Shown: one piece after another, positions 40,045 to 51,407 of the stretch
How the letters are laid out: each line of letters starts with the position of its first letter
Numbering within the stretch: position 1 is the stretch's first letter
DNA from: Pseudomonadota bacterium
GTDB taxonomy: Bacteria; Pseudomonadota; Alphaproteobacteria; Rhizobiales; Aestuariivirgaceae
Assembly (NCBI GenBank): GCA_963205315.1
Contig: CAUJIO010000009.1
Location: forward strand, 1 to 64,000
Reading direction: 5' to 3'
DNA: 64,000 bases
Translations under genes and position numbers: made by a program
The notes under the pieces: generated by a model
Told to the model about the DNA's origin: nothing
Databases searched by the model: none
What the model saw: the letters and a program-made list of their open reading frames with translations, nothing else

Positions 40045-40678
40045 ACAGGTGGACGAAGTAGGCGGTCGAGAACAAGGGCACAACAAGGTTTGCGAAGGGC
40101 ACGAAGGACAACAAGGCCGGGAGCAAGCCGGCCACGAAAATGGCCGGTCCGTTCGCCTTGCGGAGCTCGCGCGCATCGTCACGCGGCATGTGGCGCATGG
40201 CGGCCATTTCGAAGAATTCGCGGCTGAGCAAATAGGCGTTGGCAATCACCAGTGCCACGACTCCTACCCCAAACAGAACGAACGGCAACACCGCGAGGTT
40301 CACGCCCAAAACCAGCAAAAAGAACTGCAGGGCCGTCATGATCGCCTGGACAGCCGGTAATGGGCGTCCCACCGGGTCAGCCGGGTAGTGCTCGCGTTCC
40401 ACCAATTCCGCTACGTAGTCAAGGAAGAGGCCGGCAAAAGCGGCTGTTACCGGAAAAATCAGGAAGAAGAAAGCCACGAAGAGGGCGAGCCCAGTGCCTA
40501 TGCCCAACACCCAATCCGCCCAGGGCCAGGAGAACTGGGTCAGCCCTATCAGCAAAATCTCGACGGCAATCAGCAAGCCAATGAACAACGCGATTGTCAG
40601 TCCAAGAGCCTTGAGCAGGACCGACCGGAATTCCGGCGACATGACGTCGCCTATGGCTTTGAGCGCAGCTTGAAGCAT
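40016..40678 (-). CDS. EI24/CysZ-like membrane protein
   Basis: The 220-residue protein has about four to five hydrophobic segments and the EI24 (PF07264) pattern, including F-L-D-Y-V-A-E-L-V-E-R-E-H-Y and R-E-F-F-E-M-A-A-M-R-H-M. CysZ is a sulfate permease; the alphaproteobacterial branch has no proven substrate. It is divergent from adenosine kinase and overlaps nth at its 3' end. Confidence 0.8.
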   Translation of the reverse strand: MLQAALKAIGDVMSPEFRSVLLKALGLTIALFIGLLIAVEILLIGLTQFSWPWADWVLGIGTGLALFVAFFFLIFPVTAAFAGLFLDYVAELVEREHYPADPVGRPLPAVQAIMTALQFFLLVLGVNLAVLPFVLFGVGVVALVIANAYLLSREFFEMAAMRHMPRDDARELRKANGPAIFVAGLLPALLSFVPFANLVVPLFSTAYFVHLFKQVRASSA

Positions 40679-40758
40679 GATGGCAAGAAGTAGTTGTGAA
40701 TACTTGCCAGCGCAAGCCCGCTTCGCTAGGCCGTTGTCGCAGATGTAAGGAGCCCCCC

Positions 40759-41754
40759 ATGACGCCTTCGGATTTTGACGTAGTATGTCTCGGCAACGCC
40801 ATCGTCGATGTCATCGCACGGGTGGACGAAAGCTTTGTTGCCCGGCATGGCTTGGTCAAGGGTTCGATGAATCTCATCGACGAGGAACGGGCAGAGCTCC
40901 TGTATTCCGACATGGGGCAGGCCATCGAGGTTTCCGGTGGATCGGCTGGAAATACAGCGGCGGGTATTTCCTCCTATGGCGGCAGGGCTGCCTATTTCGG
41001 CAAGGTGAAGGCCGACCAGCTGGGCGCGATCTTTCGGCATGACATGCGGGCCCAGGGCGTGAGCTTCGAGACTGCGGCGGCAACTGACGGGCCGGCCACG
41101 GCGCGGTCGTTCATTCTGGTTACGCCTGACGGTGAGCGTACGATGAACACATATCTTGGCGCATGCGTGAACTTCACCACGGCAGACGTGGATGCCAAGG
41201 TGATCGAGGCCGCACAAGTGACTTACATGGAAGGCTATCTGTGGGACAGGCCCGAGGCCAAGGAGGCTTTCAAGCTGGCAGCAAAAATCGCTCGCGCCGC
41301 CGGCCGCAAGACATCGATCACCCTCTCTGACTCATTCTGCGTCGAACGTCACCGCGAGAGCTTCCTCGATCTTATCCGTAACGACATTGATATTGTCTTT
41401 GCCAATGAGTCTGAGATCAAGTCGCTCTACCTGACCCAGAATTTCGACGGCGCCATGCAGGCCATCGCCAAGGATTGCCCGGTCGCCGTCCTTACGCGCT
41501 CCGCCGCGGGCTGCGTTGTAGTCGACAACCACAAGATCCACGCGACACCTGCCTATCCCGTGAACAAAGTCGTTGACGTAACGGGCGCGGGCGATTTGTT
41601 CGCGGCCGGTTTCCTCTTCGGTTACACCAATGGCAAATCGGTCGCCCAATCCGCTCAGCTCGGGGCTCTTGCTGCTGCAGAAGTGATTTCTCATGTCGGT
41701 GCAAGGCCCGAGATAAACCTCCAAGCCCATTCCAAGGCACTCGGTCTGCTATAA
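40759..41754 (+). CDS. Adenosine kinase (PfkB family)
   Basis: From ATG 40759, with AAGGAG upstream, it has 331 residues. It starts [11 protein letters not shown], has the G-G-S-A-G-N-T-A glycine pair and the catalytic [13 protein letters not shown] anion hole. Rhizobial homologues phosphorylate adenosine to AMP; ribokinase-like activity on another sugar cannot be excluded. It overlaps coaA by six bases at the 3' end. Confidence 0.85.
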   Translation: MTPSDFDVVCLGNAIVDVIARVDESFVARHGLVKGSMNLIDEERAELLYSDMGQAIEVSGGSAGNTAAGISSYGGRAAYFGKVKADQLGAIFRHDMRAQGVSFETAAATDGPATARSFILVTPDGERTMNTYLGACVNFTTADVDAKVIEAAQVTYMEGYLWDRPEAKEAFKLAAKIARAAGRKTSITLSDSFCVERHRESFLDLIRNDIDIVFANESEIKSLYLTQNFDGAMQAIAKDCPVAVLTRSAAGCVVVDNHKIHATPAYPVNKVVDVTGAGDLFAAGFLFGYTNGKSVAQSAQLGALAAAEVISHVGARPEINLQAHSKALGLL

Positions 41755-42705
41755 TTTCCGCAGGAAGACACTGCGGATAAAATGATCCGCGCCCTTACGC
41801 AAAACAAGATCGGCACGCGGTCGCGTCGGCAAAACATTCTCGCGTAGATTCACAAGATTGATCGTGTCCCAAATGCGCGTCGCGGTCTCGCACGCTTCCC
41901 TGTCTGTCAGGGTTGAATAGCGATGAAAGTAGGATTTTGGATTGCGGAAGGCGCCATCGCGCAGCGCCAGAAAGCGTTCGATGTACCAGGTGTGAAGGTC
42001 GCTGACATCGGCATCGATATAGATCGAGAAATCAAAGAAATCGGATGTATTCGGAATACCACGTCCATCGCGGGGCGGGCGGCCCGTCTGTAGCACATTC
42101 AATCCTTCGACAATCAGAATATCGGGTTGATCAACGACGACGCGATCATCCTTCAGCACGTCATAGGTGAGATGCGAATAAAGCGGAGCGGTGACATTTC
42201 GCTTGCCCGCCTTGATGTCGGAGAGAAACCGAAGGATCGCTGGCAAGTCATAGCTTTCCGGAAAGCCCTTGCGAGTCATCAAACCTTCGCGTTCCAGAAT
42301 GGCGTTCGGCATGAGGAAGCCATCGGTCGTCACAAGATCGACCTTCGGATGCTTCGGCCACCGTGCAAGCAAACGCTGAAGGATACGCGCCGTCGTACTT
42401 TTTCCCACCGCCACGCTGCCGGCCATGCCGATCACGTAGGGAACCTTGCGTTCACTCAAATGCAGAAAATTATTGGTGGCGCGGAACAGGCCCTGCGTAG
42501 CAGCCACATAAAGATTGAGGAGCCGCGACAGAGGCAGATAGATCGTCTCAACCTCATGCAAGTCAATCCGGTCATTCAGACCCCGCAATTCATCAAGATC
42601 GGCCTGGGTCAACGTCATCGGCGTATCGGCACGCAGCGCGGACCATTCCTCACGCGAGAAACGGCGAAATGGGGAAACTTCCTTGACCAATTCTTCCATT
42701 GTCAA
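41749..42705 (-). CDS. coaA: Pantothenate kinase (type I)
   Basis: The 318-residue enzyme has the P-loop G-S-V-A-V-G-K-S-T, the F-S-R-E-E-W start typical of CoaA, and the D-F-S-I-Y-I-D segment that binds pantothenate. It does the first committed step of CoA synthesis and is usually inhibited by CoA. Its start overlaps the hisE stop by four bases, so it is the last gene of the his cluster. Confidence 0.95.
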   Translation of the reverse strand: MTMEELVKEVSPFRRFSREEWSALRADTPMTLTQADLDELRGLNDRIDLHEVETIYLPLSRLLNLYVAATQGLFRATNNFLHLSERKVPYVIGMAGSVAVGKSTTARILQRLLARWPKHPKVDLVTTDGFLMPNAILEREGLMTRKGFPESYDLPAILRFLSDIKAGKRNVTAPLYSHLTYDVLKDDRVVVDQPDILIVEGLNVLQTGRPPRDGRGIPNTSDFFDFSIYIDADVSDLHTWYIERFLALRDGAFRNPKSYFHRYSTLTDREACETATRIWDTINLVNLRENVLPTRPRADLVLRKGADHFIRSVFLRKL

Positions 42706-43034
42706 TCCTTCGGGCGGGACGCCTTTTCGGCAATGCCGCTCACGCCCTGACGGCGCGAAAGTTCGGCCATAACTTCTGCGAGGTTGACACCAGTCGCTTC
42801 CAGCAAGACCAAAAGGTGGTAGAGCAGGTCAGCAGATTCCGAAACTATGAATTTCCTGTCGCCCTCGACTGCTGCCAACGCTGTTTCTACGGCCTCCTCG
42901 CCAAGCTTCTTGGCGCATCGGGAAACCCCCTGTGACAGCAGCTTGGCTGTGTAGGACTGATCCGGAGGCGCGCCCCTCCGATTTGCGATCTCGTTTGCGA
43001 GGTTTGCCAGAACATCAAGTCTGTAGTCGGTCAT
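42702..43034 (-). CDS. hisE: Phosphoribosyl-ATP pyrophosphatase
   Basis: The 110-residue all-alpha NTP pyrophosphohydrolase has [10 protein letters not shown] and [10 protein letters not shown], the E-x-x-E and E-x-x-D metal ligands. It does the second step of histidine synthesis. HisI is not in this window, so the two activities are on separate proteins. It starts 18 bases after hisF. Confidence 0.95.
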   Translation of the reverse strand: MTDYRLDVLANLANEIANRRGAPPDQSYTAKLLSQGVSRCAKKLGEEAVETALAAVEGDRKFIVSESADLLYHLLVLLEATGVNLAEVMAELSRRQGVSGIAEKASRPKD

Positions 43035-43052
43035 TCAATGCACATCCCTGTC

Positions 43053-43814
43053 CTAACGCAACCGCATCGGTATGCCATTGGCCGAAAGGTGTTGCTTGGC
43101 TTCAGCGATGGAATAGGTGCCAAAGTGAAAAATCGAGGCAGCAAGAACTGCAGCGGCGTGGCCATTCCTGATACCATCGACCAGATGATCAAGCGTCCCG
43201 ACACCACCTGATGCGATGACAGGGACTGAGACCGCATCGGCGACTGCGCGTGTCAGTTCGATATCGAATCCCTTGCCGGTTCCGTCTCGATCCATCGAGG
43301 TGAGCAAGAGCTCACCGGCACCCAGCGATACGACCTCCTTTGCAAACGCAATGGCATCTATCCCTGTCGGCTTGCGGCCGCCATGCGTGAAGATTTCCCA
43401 TTTCCCTTCGGCCGTCGCCTTGGCATCAATCGCCACGACAACACATTGCGCCCCAAATTTTTCTGCAGCCTGACGTACGAAGTCACGGTTGGCAACGGCG
43501 GCGGAATTGATCGAGACCTTATCTGCACCCGCCAGCAAGAGCTTGCGAATATCTTCCAACGCGCGAACACCACCGCCAACTGTCAGCGGCATGAAACACG
43601 CCTCAGCGGTTCGCGAAACGACATCGAAGATGATTCCGCGGTTTTCGTGCGTGGCAGTGATGTCAAGGAAACACAATTCGTCCGCGCCGGCTGCGTCATA
43701 CGCCTTGGCGATCTCAACGGGATCTCCCGCATCGCGCAGGTCAACGAAGTTCACGCCCTTGACGACGCGGCCGTCTTTTACGTCAAGGCAGGGAATGAGG
43801 CGTGCTTTCAGCAT
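43053..43814 (-). CDS. hisF: Imidazole glycerol phosphate synthase, cyclase subunit
   Basis: The protein has 253 residues from the ATG at 43814, which overlaps the hisA stop by one base (an upstream GTG at 43817 is less likely). It is a TIM barrel with [14 protein letters not shown] and the two catalytic Asp (D11 and D130 region), plus phosphate-binding A-S-G-G-V-G. It joins HisH to make IGP and AICAR. Confidence 0.96.
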   Translation of the reverse strand: MLKARLIPCLDVKDGRVVKGVNFVDLRDAGDPVEIAKAYDAAGADELCFLDITATHENRGIIFDVVSRTAEACFMPLTVGGGVRALEDIRKLLLAGADKVSINSAAVANRDFVRQAAEKFGAQCVVVAIDAKATAEGKWEIFTHGGRKPTGIDAIAFAKEVVSLGAGELLLTSMDRDGTGKGFDIELTRAVADAVSVPVIASGGVGTLDHLVDGIRNGHAAAVLAASIFHFGTYSIAEAKQHLSANGIPMRLR

Positions 43815-44545
43815 CACGCCATTTCCCTGATGAGGCGCAGGGCCTCAGTCACGTCAATCCGTCCGTCATAGATGGCCCGGCCAGAAATGGCACCTTCAAG
43901 AATTCTGCAATCGGGCTCGAGCAAGCGGTGGATGTCATTCATGGACGCCAAGCCGCCTGAGGCGATGACCGGAATGCGGACCGCATTGGCGAGTGCGAGA
44001 GTCGACTCGATATTCAATCCTTTCAGCACTCCGTCCCGGTCGATATCAGTGAAAACGATCGCGGCGACGCCGGCATCAGCAAAACGCGCCGCCAGCTCGA
44101 CGGCGGTCAGACTCGACGTTTCGGCCCAGCCCTCGACGGCGACATGCCCGTTTCTGGCATCAATACCAACCACGATGCGGCCCGGAAATTTCTGGCAGGC
44201 TTCGCGGACGAGTGCGGGGTTACGCAGGGCCACGGTTCCGAGGATGACGCGCTCGATACCTTTGTCCAGCCAGGTCTCGATTTGAGCGAGAGACCGTATG
44301 CCGCCGCCCAGTTGAATTGGAATGTCCACCGCATTCAGAATCGAGTCGACAGCGGCTTCGTTCACCGGCTTGCCTTCGAAGGCGCCGTTGAGATCGACGA
44401 GATGCAGCCACTCAAATCCCTGTGATACAAACCGTGCAGCCTGGTTGGCGGGATTGTCATTGAAGACAGTCGCCTGATCCATGTCGCCGAGCTTGAGGCG
44501 AACGCACTGGCCGTCCTTCAAGTCGATAGCCGGAAACAGGATCAT
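43814..44545 (-). CDS. hisA: ProFAR isomerase HisA
   Basis: From ATG 44545 (four-base overlap with hisH) it has 243 residues; an ATG at 44554 is possible. The TIM barrel has [13 protein letters not shown] and F-T-D-I-D-R-D-G, the two catalytic Asp, and A-S-G-G-L-A-S. It isomerises ProFAR to PRFAR. Confidence 0.95.
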   Translation of the reverse strand: MILFPAIDLKDGQCVRLKLGDMDQATVFNDNPANQAARFVSQGFEWLHLVDLNGAFEGKPVNEAAVDSILNAVDIPIQLGGGIRSLAQIETWLDKGIERVILGTVALRNPALVREACQKFPGRIVVGIDARNGHVAVEGWAETSSLTAVELAARFADAGVAAIVFTDIDRDGVLKGLNIESTLALANAVRIPVIASGGLASMNDIHRLLEPDCRILEGAISGRAIYDGRIDVTEALRLIREMA

Positions 44546-45192
44546 GGCCGCCACCTCAGAAAATTGGCGATCAGCGACAGGCCAAGGGTCTGACTCTTCT
44601 CGGGATGAAATTGGGTTCCAATCATGTTGTCACGCCCGACAGCCGCCGTCACCGTCCCACCATGGTCTGTAGTTGCGACGACGTGGTCTGGATCGCGCGG
44701 CTTCAGATGATAGGAATGCACGAAATAGGCGTGAAGGCCCTGAGGACCCAGCGGGATGCCCTCAAACACGGCATGTGGCCGCTTGAGCTCCAGCGTATTC
44801 CAGCCCATGTGGGGAATCTTGAATTCGGGCCCTTGGGGCGCGATCAATTCAACCGTGCCCGGGATCCAGCCGAGGCCCTGCGTCACATCATGCTCAAGGC
44901 CCTCGCTTGCCATCAGCTGCATGCCGACGCAAATGCCGAGAAAGGGCTTGGCCCCGCGGATGACTTCGTCTTCCAGCGTTTCCCACATGCCGGGCAAGGC
45001 CTTCAGCCCGTTGCGGCAATCCTTGAACGCGCCGACGCCTGGAAGCACGATGCGCTCCGCAGCCCGGACTTTGGCGGGATCGGATGTGACAACAACCGGC
45101 ATTGAAATGCCACTGTCCCGCGCCGACCGCTCAAAGGCCTTTGCCGCCGAATGCAGATTGCCAGACCCATAATCGATAATGACAACACTCAT
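44542..45192 (-). CDS. hisH: Imidazole glycerol phosphate synthase, glutaminase subunit
   Basis: The protein has 216 residues from ATG 45192. It is a class I amidotransferase with nucleophile Cys in G-I-C-V-G-M-Q and His-Glu in F-H-P-E-K-S-Q. It supplies ammonia to HisF. It lies 7 bases after a DUF2628 gene. Confidence 0.96.
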   Translation of the reverse strand: MSVVIIDYGSGNLHSAAKAFERSARDSGISMPVVVTSDPAKVRAAERIVLPGVGAFKDCRNGLKALPGMWETLEDEVIRGAKPFLGICVGMQLMASEGLEHDVTQGLGWIPGTVELIAPQGPEFKIPHMGWNTLELKRPHAVFEGIPLGPQGLHAYFVHSYHLKPRDPDHVVATTDHGGTVTAAVGRDNMIGTQFHPEKSQTLGLSLIANFLRWRP

Positions 45193-45199
45193 GTCGGGT

Positions 45200-45646
45200 T
45201 CACACGTTTCCGAAAAGACCAAGCGTATCGTGGGCAGCGGGGGCGCGAATTGGCGCCACTGCTGTCGACATGCCCATCCGTGACGGCTGGCGCCCCATGA
45301 AATAGCTGAGTTCCGCGGCCTCACGGCTGGAAGCTTCGATCAGCCCAGCCGTATGATAGCCAGCCTTTTCCAGAGACCGGATATAGAGCCCCCGCGCTTC
45401 AAAGCCAAAGATCAGCCCGATCGCGATCTCCAGCACGCTGCCCAAGGTCGAATTGATGCCCAGAACATTTACCAACAGGGCGGTTGCTACAAACAGGGCA
45501 AAGAGAATGGCGGAAATGACCCACATGCGATGCCACAGCGCCCAGAATACCGTAAAGATCAGGGCGCTGGCCGAAAAGCCATCCCTGACGACGACAAGGC
45601 GGTCGGACTTGTGGTCGGGTGCTTCCAGAATGGTGAAAAGTGCCAT
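45200..45646 (-). CDS. DUF2628 membrane protein
   Basis: The 148-residue protein starts at ATG 45646, overlapping the hisB stop by one base. Two hydrophobic spans (about 28-45 and 48-68) follow F-T-I-L-E-A-P, and the C-terminal part has [11 protein letters not shown]. This is the DUF2628 protein commonly found inside alphaproteobacterial his clusters; its function is unknown. Confidence 0.82.
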   Translation of the reverse strand: MALFTILEAPDHKSDRLVVVRDGFSASALIFTVFWALWHRMWVISAILFALFVATALLVNVLGINSTLGSVLEIAIGLIFGFEARGLYIRSLEKAGYHTAGLIEASSREAAELSYFMGRQPSRMGMSTAVAPIRAPAAHDTLGLFGNV

Positions 45647-46248
45647 CAGCCCGCCAGTGAACCCTTGGTGGAGGGAATCCGGTCCTTCTGGCGCGGATCT
45701 ATCTCGAGTGCTTCGCGCAGGGTGCGTGCCAGAGCCTTGAAACAGGATTCCGCGATGTGATGATTGTTGTCGGCGTAGAATGTTTCGACATGCAGCGTCA
45801 CGCCGGCATTCATGGCGAATGCCTGGAACCATTCACGCACCAGTTCGGTATCGAATTCGCCAATCTTATGCGCCGTGAAGGATACCTTCCATACCAGAAA
45901 CGGCCGGCCCGAAACGTCGATCGCCGCCCGTGTCAGGGTGCCGTCCATCGGCAGATCAAGACTGGCGTAGCGGCGGATACCCTTGCGATCAGCCAGCGCT
46001 TTGGCAACAGCCTGGCCGATGGCGATGCCGGAGTCTTCCGCCGTATGGTGAAAGTCGATGTGCAAGTCGCCTTTCGCCTTCAGCGTGATGTCGATCAGTG
46101 AATGACGCGACAACTGCTCCAGCATGTGGTCGAGAAATCCTACGCCGGTCTTAATGTCATAGGCACCCGTGCCGTCGAGATCGATCTCGACAGCAATTTC
46201 GGTTTCATTGGTCTTCCGTTCGAGAGAGGCCTTGCGCATGGGGAGCAT
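45646..46248 (-). CDS. hisB: Imidazoleglycerol-phosphate dehydratase
   Basis: The 200-residue enzyme has the two manganese motifs H-H-T-A-E-D and N-N-H-H-I-A-E and the opening [14 protein letters not shown]. It is the monofunctional type, without the histidinol phosphatase part. It leads a leftward hisB-DUF2628-hisH-hisA-hisF-hisE-coaA run and is divergent from hslV. ATG 46239 is an alternative start. Confidence 0.95.
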   Translation of the reverse strand: MLPMRKASLERKTNETEIAVEIDLDGTGAYDIKTGVGFLDHMLEQLSRHSLIDITLKAKGDLHIDFHHTAEDSGIAIGQAVAKALADRKGIRRYASLDLPMDGTLTRAAIDVSGRPFLVWKVSFTAHKIGEFDTELVREWFQAFAMNAGVTLHVETFYADNNHHIAESCFKALARTLREALEIDPRQKDRIPSTKGSLAG

Positions 46249-46360
46249 CCGTCTTCAGCAGATGGGGCCTCTTAGCAGATGCGAAAGGAATTGGCCAAGG
46301 GTGGCTTTTCTTTCGGGTTTGCGCGGCCTACATGTGGACTGATCGTGAAAGGAATAGCTG

Positions 46361-46906
46361 ATGTCAGATCCGTTGACGTGGCACGGAACCACCATTCTCT
46401 CGGTGCGCAAGAACGGCAAGGTCGTTGTGGTGGGTGATGGTCAGGTCAGCCTCGGGCAAACGATCATCAAGGGCAACGCCCGCAAGGTGCGGCCGCTGGG
46501 CAATGGCCAGGTGATCGGGGGCTTTGCCGGCGCCACGGCCGACGCCATGACGCTCTTCGAACGGCTGGAAGCCAAGCTCGAACAATATCCGAGCCAGCTC
46601 ACCAGGGCTTGCGTCGACATGGCGAAGGATTGGCGCACGGACCGCTATTTGCGAAAGCTCGAGGCCATGATGATCGTCGCCGACCGGTCTGTGACGCTGG
46701 TGCTGACGGGAACGGGTGACGTCCTCGAGCCCGAACGGGGTGTGGTCGCCATTGGATCGGGGGGCAACTACGCGCTGGCCGCCGCGCGGGCACTGGCTGA
46801 AACCGACATGGACGCGGAGACCATTGCCCGAAAGGCAATGGCGATTGCAGCAGACATCTGTGTTTACACCAACAACACTCTGACGCTCGAAAGCCTCACC
46901 GCGTGA
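46361..46906 (+). CDS. hslV: ATP-dependent protease peptidase subunit HslV (ClpQ)
   Basis: The 181-residue protein has the catalytic N-terminal threonine at T10 in H-G-T-T-I-L-S-V-R, so a nine-residue propeptide must be cleaved, as usual in alphaproteobacteria and unlike E. coli. [10 protein letters not shown] and F-A-G-A-T-A-D-A confirm the family. AAAGGAA lies six bases before ATG. Its stop overlaps the GTG start of a membrane protein gene. Confidence 0.95.
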   Translation: MSDPLTWHGTTILSVRKNGKVVVVGDGQVSLGQTIIKGNARKVRPLGNGQVIGGFAGATADAMTLFERLEAKLEQYPSQLTRACVDMAKDWRTDRYLRKLEAMMIVADRSVTLVLTGTGDVLEPERGVVAIGSGGNYALAAARALAETDMDAETIARKAMAIAADICVYTNNTLTLESLTA

Positions 46907-47967
46907 CCAGCGCATACTCCAGCGCCGGCCTTGCGGCGGTGCGCCTTCAGGCCGCCGTGACGGCCGGCGTGATCGATGCACAGACCGCTGAGAAATTACT
47001 GCCGTATCTTACTGCGAACGATGTTGCAGGCCAAACCTCTGTCAGCGCGGACGAAGAGCAGCTCCGCCTGATCACCGGCTTCAACGATATCTTTGTCACC
47101 ATTGGGCTGGTGCTGTTTCTCGGCGCGCTGTGTTATCTGTTGGCGGAATTTGGACTCGCCCTCGCCACTGTAACGGCCGCCGTCGCCTGCTGGCTGCTTG
47201 CTGAATTTTTTACACGCCGCAAGCGCATGGCGCTGCCGAGCATTGTCTTGTTGCTGGCATTCACCGGCATGGTATTGACGGCGGCGGCTTCGCTTTTTGC
47301 CAAAACATCTCAGGTCAATTTCATTGACGCTGTCGCCGATAATGGGCCAGCCCTGTCGCTGGCAGCTCTTGTGGCGGCAGCTGCGGCTGCGGTTCATTGG
47401 CTGAGGTTCAAGGTGCCGATCACCGTGGCTGCCGGCTGCGCAGCGCTGATCATCATGATCCTGACCGCCTTGAGTTCACTCTCGCCCGACCTGATCTCAA
47501 CTCATCCGGCACCGGTCTTTCTTCCGCTCGGCCTCCTGACTTTCGCCGCTGCGATGTGGTTTGACACAACAGACCGTCTTCGCAAGACGCGTCGAACCGA
47601 CATTGCCTTCTGGCTGCATCTTCTTGCCGCGCCACTCATTGTTCACCCCGTCATTCGCAGCCTGGGCGTCACCAGTGGGTCTGAACCCGTGGATGCGCTG
47701 GTCATCATTGCGCTGTTTCTTGTGCTCTGCCTCGTGGCACTGGTGGTCGACAGGCGGGCGCTTCTTGTGTCGTCTCTCGGTTATCTTGCTTACGCAGCCT
47801 ACTCATTGCTGGCCGCCACGCAATGGTCCGCCGCAGCATCGGCGATTGCGGTCCTGACAGTCGGCGCCCTCGTGCTTATGCTTTCGGCCGCCTGGCGGCC
47901 GCTGCGCAAATTTGCAATAGGCATTATGCCTGCGGCTGTGCGCTTGAAGGTGCCTGAAGCTGCGTAA
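46903..47967 (+). CDS. DUF2157-like polytopic membrane protein between hslV and hslU
   Basis: The 354-residue protein starts at GTG 46903 (GTGA overlap with hslV). A soluble N-terminus ([16 protein letters not shown]) precedes about ten hydrophobic spans from residue 62 on, as in DUF2157 proteins. Its role is not known. Being co-translated with HslV suggests membership of the hslVU operon, perhaps as a membrane stress protein, but that is inference. Confidence 0.75.
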   Translation: MTSAYSSAGLAAVRLQAAVTAGVIDAQTAEKLLPYLTANDVAGQTSVSADEEQLRLITGFNDIFVTIGLVLFLGALCYLLAEFGLALATVTAAVACWLLAEFFTRRKRMALPSIVLLLAFTGMVLTAAASLFAKTSQVNFIDAVADNGPALSLAALVAAAAAAVHWLRFKVPITVAAGCAALIIMILTALSSLSPDLISTHPAPVFLPLGLLTFAAAMWFDTTDRLRKTRRTDIAFWLHLLAAPLIVHPVIRSLGVTSGSEPVDALVIIALFLVLCLVALVVDRRALLVSSLGYLAYAAYSLLAATQWSAAASAIAVLTVGALVLMLSAAWRPLRKFAIGIMPAAVRLKVPEAA

Positions 47968-48009
47968 TATAAACTGTTCCCTTGTTATTTCTGCAATACG
48001 AGCAATGCC

Positions 48010-49314
48010 ATGACTGACTTCTCTCCGCGTGAAATCGTCTCCGAGCTTGACCGCCACATCGTCGGGCAATCCGACGCAAAGCGTGCGGTCGCGATTGCGC
48101 TGCGCAACCGCTGGCGGCGGCGGCAGCTTCAGGGTCCGTTGCGCGAGGAAGTGACACCAAAGAATATCCTCATGATTGGCCCAACTGGCGTCGGTAAGAC
48201 CGAGATCGCCCGGCGTCTGGCAAAGCTTGCCAATGCGCCGTTCATCAAGGTGGAGGCGACGAAATTCACCGAGGTCGGATATGTCGGCCGCGATGTCGAC
48301 CAGATCATCCGAGACCTGGTCGAATCCGGGATCGTCATGGTCAAGGCCGCGCGGCGCAAGGATGTCGAGGCGCAGGCTCATCTCAATGCCGAACGGCGGG
48401 TGCTCGACACACTGGTCGGCAGCAATGCGGCCGAGTCGACGCGAGAGTCATTCCGCAAGAAGTTGCGCGCCGGCGAGCTCGACGACAAGGAAATCGAAAT
48501 TCAGGTGAGTGATTCTGGAGGAGGCGCAAATTTTGACATTCCGGGAATGCCCGGAGGGTCCGCCAGTGTGATCAACCTCTCGGACATGCTTGGCAAGGCT
48601 CTGGGAGGACGCACCAAGACAAAGCGCATGAGTGTGAAGGCGAGTCATGACGTCCTTTTGGTCGAAGAACAGGATAAGCTTCTCGATCAGGATCAAATCG
48701 TGCAGGACGCCATTTCGGCTGTCGAGAACAGCGGCATTGTGTTCCTCGATGAGATCGACAAGATTTGCGCACGATCGGAGAGGCAGGGGGCTGACGTCAG
48801 CCGCGAAGGCGTTCAACGCGATCTCTTGCCGCTCATTGAGGGCACGACGGTATCGACCAAACATGGTGCGGTCAAAACCGACCACATCCTGTTCATTGCG
48901 TCCGGCGCTTTTCACATCGCGAAACCGTCAGACCTGCTGCCTGAACTTCAGGGCCGCCTGCCCATTCGCGTCGAATTGAAAGCGCTCGACCGTGCCGATC
49001 TGAAGAAAATCCTGACAGAGCCCGAAGCCAGCCTGATCAAGCAGTATATTGCGCTTCTTGCTACCGAAGGCGTTGTTCTGTCGTTCACCGACGACGGGCT
49101 GGAATCCATCGCCGGTATTGCGGCCGACACAAATGCGAGTGTCGAGAATATCGGTGCGCGCCGACTGCAAACGGTGATGGAACGTCTTTTGGATGAGATC
49201 AGTTTTGCCGCACCCGACCGTTCCGGAGATTCGATCGTCGTCGATGCGGCCTATGTCGAGAAACATGTCGGCAATCTCGCGCGGAACGCCGACCTGTCCA
49301 AGTTCATCCTCTAG
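48010..49314 (+). CDS. hslU: ATP-dependent protease ATPase subunit HslU (ClpY)
   Basis: The 434-residue AAA+ unfoldase has [10 protein letters not shown] at the N-terminus, Walker A G-P-T-G-V-G-K-T, the pore-type motif [11 protein letters not shown], Walker [11 protein letters not shown] and a conserved C-terminal L-S-K-F-I-L that docks into HslV. It feeds substrates to HslV. Its last 11 bases overlap the convergent xre gene. Confidence 0.97.
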   Translation: MTDFSPREIVSELDRHIVGQSDAKRAVAIALRNRWRRRQLQGPLREEVTPKNILMIGPTGVGKTEIARRLAKLANAPFIKVEATKFTEVGYVGRDVDQIIRDLVESGIVMVKAARRKDVEAQAHLNAERRVLDTLVGSNAAESTRESFRKKLRAGELDDKEIEIQVSDSGGGANFDIPGMPGGSASVINLSDMLGKALGGRTKTKRMSVKASHDVLLVEEQDKLLDQDQIVQDAISAVENSGIVFLDEIDKICARSERQGADVSREGVQRDLLPLIEGTTVSTKHGAVKTDHILFIASGAFHIAKPSDLLPELQGRLPIRVELKALDRADLKKILTEPEASLIKQYIALLATEGVVLSFTDDGLESIAGIAADTNASVENIGARRLQTVMERLLDEISFAAPDRSGDSIVVDAAYVEKHVGNLARNADLSKFIL

Positions 49315-49675
49315 GTTTGGATTTCCTGCGGTCGAGGATCGTCAGGATTTCTTCGAGCACGATGGAGTCGAGCTTGCCGATTTCATCCGCAAGCCGGTTT
49401 GAAAGTTCGGTCGCCTTTGGGGACAGACCAGCTGTATCAATCGTGATGCGCGGGTGAGAGATGCGGGCAAGCCGGACAACTTCCTCGGCCTCGTCCCAGA
49501 TGATGTTGAAATAGGCAATGATACGCTGAATCAGGTGCCAGCCAGGGCGCCCACGTTTGCCATGTTCGAGAGCCGACAAATAGGCCGGCGATACGCCGAT
49601 GGCATCCGCCATGTCCTTCAAAGTCACACCGCGCTCGGCGCGCAGATTGCGCATGCGGTCACCGAAGGGAGTCAT
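49304..49675 (-). CDS. XRE-family transcriptional regulator
   Basis: The 123-residue protein has an N-terminal lambda-repressor type helix-turn-helix ([20 protein letters not shown]) at residues ~18-40 and a helical C-terminus. It ends the Tim44-mltA-smr-xre operon, its start overlapping the smr stop by one base. The target is unknown. Confidence 0.88.
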   Translation of the reverse strand: MTPFGDRMRNLRAERGVTLKDMADAIGVSPAYLSALEHGKRGRPGWHLIQRIIAYFNIIWDEAEEVVRLARISHPRITIDTAGLSPKATELSNRLADEIGKLDSIVLEEILTILDRRKSKPRG

Positions 49676-50247
49676 CAGGCCTCCCTGATCCGGCGAACCT
49701 TGACGTAGAAAGCTCCGCCGCCGCCATGTTTCGGGTGGGCCGGCTGATAGCCAGACACAACGGCGCGGTAATCTGCATCATGAAACCAGTCCGGCACCAA
49801 CCGACGAAGGCGGCCCTGGCGCTCAGGAGAATGAAAATGATCAGACCCATGCAACGTATGTCGCGAGAAGGGCGAATCACCCTTGCCGGTTATGACGAGA
49901 ACGGTTCTGGCGCCCATCGATTGGGACTCTCTCAGGAACTGCAGCAGCCTTATGCGCGCCATTTCGATGCCGGTGCCATGCAGATCGAGGCGCCGCTCGA
50001 TTTCGACATTTCCACGCGTCAGGCGTTGCTGTGTACGCCTGTCGAGGCCGGTGATCTGAGGTGGTGATTTGCGGTGAACAGCCGGAGCCGGCAAATGCGG
50101 ACTGGCCGGGGAGTGGTGCGATTTTTTGGGTTCCATCAAATTCTTGCCCACCGAAACCGCAGGATGGCGCAACCGTGGGCTGCTCAGCGGTTTGATCGTC
50201 TTGGTTGTTTCGATCCAGAGATCGAAATCTTCGGGCTTGCGGCTCAT
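49675..50247 (-). CDS. Smr-domain protein
   Basis: The 190-residue protein has a variable, proline-rich first half and a C-terminal Smr domain (about 85-188) with L-D-L-H-G, V-I-T-G-K-G-D-S and G-G-G-G-A-F-Y-V-K. Smr domains nick branched DNA or cut RNA on collided ribosomes. It overlaps mltA by four bases. Confidence 0.9.
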   Translation of the reverse strand: MSRKPEDFDLWIETTKTIKPLSSPRLRHPAVSVGKNLMEPKKSHHSPASPHLPAPAVHRKSPPQITGLDRRTQQRLTRGNVEIERRLDLHGTGIEMARIRLLQFLRESQSMGARTVLVITGKGDSPFSRHTLHGSDHFHSPERQGRLRRLVPDWFHDADYRAVVSGYQPAHPKHGGGGAFYVKVRRIREA

Positions 50248-51407
50248 CGCAATAGGCCCAGTCTCGTGGCAACGGTGTTGGGAAGAAGCACCACCATGGT
50301 CCCGGGGCTCTTCATGCGGCCGGCAACCGCGGCTGCATGTTCACCAAAGCCCCAGTAGACGTCGCCTCTGGCGTATCCCCTGATGGCCGTTCCAGTATCC
50401 TGTGCGATGAGCAACTGCCTGAGTGGCGCTGAGCTACCCTGATCGCCAGTGGGTGCTTCGGTATCGAGCCATACCGGCGTACCGAACATCCAGATACTGC
50501 GATCAACTGCCAGGCTTCGTTGTGGCGTGAGCTGAACATGCTGAGCGCCCAGAGCCCCAAGTGACGAGTCTTCCAATTCTGTCTCACGAAAGAAGATGAA
50601 GGACTCATTCTGCCACATCAGCTCTCGCGCTTCTTTTGGATGACTCCTCAACCACTGGCGAATCGCCTGCATCGACATGTCTTCACGGCTGAAGGCGCCG
50701 CGTTCCACAAGGAGCGCGCCGATTCCAGTATAGTCACGGCCAGACTTCGCTGCATAGCTCAGCCGCATCACCGATCCATCCGACAACCTCACCCGGCCGG
50801 ATCCTTGCACATGAATGAAAAAAGCATCAGCCCAATCCTTCAGCCAGACAAGTTCCAGACCGCGATCCGCTAGCCCTCCCTGTTCAATCTCCTTGCGCGA
50901 GAGATATGGCAGCGGCTTGCCGTTGGCCAACTGGCCATAGTCCAGTCCAGTCTCCTGCTTTTGGGTCTTGCTGAAGCTAACAAGATCAGCGGGTTTGCCA
51001 TAAATCGGAACAGTGTGACTCCGATCGGCAGTGCGCGAACCCTCAGCCTCAGGTTCATAATAGCCGGTGAACAGTCCGGCCGGCCTCGCGGCATCTATCA
51101 CTCTGAAGGGGGTGAACTGCGTTTCGAAAAATGCCCTGGCGTCCTTGACCTGTTGGGCTTGGCTACAGATGCCGTCCCAATCACTCTTCGCGCCACCAAA
51201 TTCGACAGGCCTGCCAAATGCCGCACCGTCCTTCAGGATCTCGCGGCAGGATAGGCGAAATGAATGAAGCGCGGCAGCATGATCATCCGCCGCCCACCCT
51301 GGAAGTGCCTGAAAGCTCTGCCGTTGCAAGGTTGTGGCTGCCGCCGTTTGCACGACACTAATCGCCGCAAGAAGGAGAAAACCAGCAAACCGGCACGTCG
51401 ATATCAA
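50244..51407 (-). CDS. mltA: Membrane-bound lytic murein transglycosylase A
   Basis: The 387-residue protein has an N-terminal signal sequence (residues 1-25), the MltA domain with F-T-G-Y-Y-E-P and V-Q-G-S-G-R, and the 3D domain with catalytic Asp in A-Q-D-T-G-T-A-I-R-G and G-D-V-Y-W-G-F-G. It cleaves peptidoglycan to anhydromuropeptides. No lipobox Cys is obvious at the signal end. It overlaps the Tim44 gene by four bases. Confidence 0.94.
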   Translation of the reverse strand: MISTCRFAGFLLLAAISVVQTAAATTLQRQSFQALPGWAADDHAAALHSFRLSCREILKDGAAFGRPVEFGGAKSDWDGICSQAQQVKDARAFFETQFTPFRVIDAARPAGLFTGYYEPEAEGSRTADRSHTVPIYGKPADLVSFSKTQKQETGLDYGQLANGKPLPYLSRKEIEQGGLADRGLELVWLKDWADAFFIHVQGSGRVRLSDGSVMRLSYAAKSGRDYTGIGALLVERGAFSREDMSMQAIRQWLRSHPKEARELMWQNESFIFFRETELEDSSLGALGAQHVQLTPQRSLAVDRSIWMFGTPVWLDTEAPTGDQGSSAPLRQLLIAQDTGTAIRGYARGDVYWGFGEHAAAVAGRMKSPGTMVVLLPNTVATRLGLLR

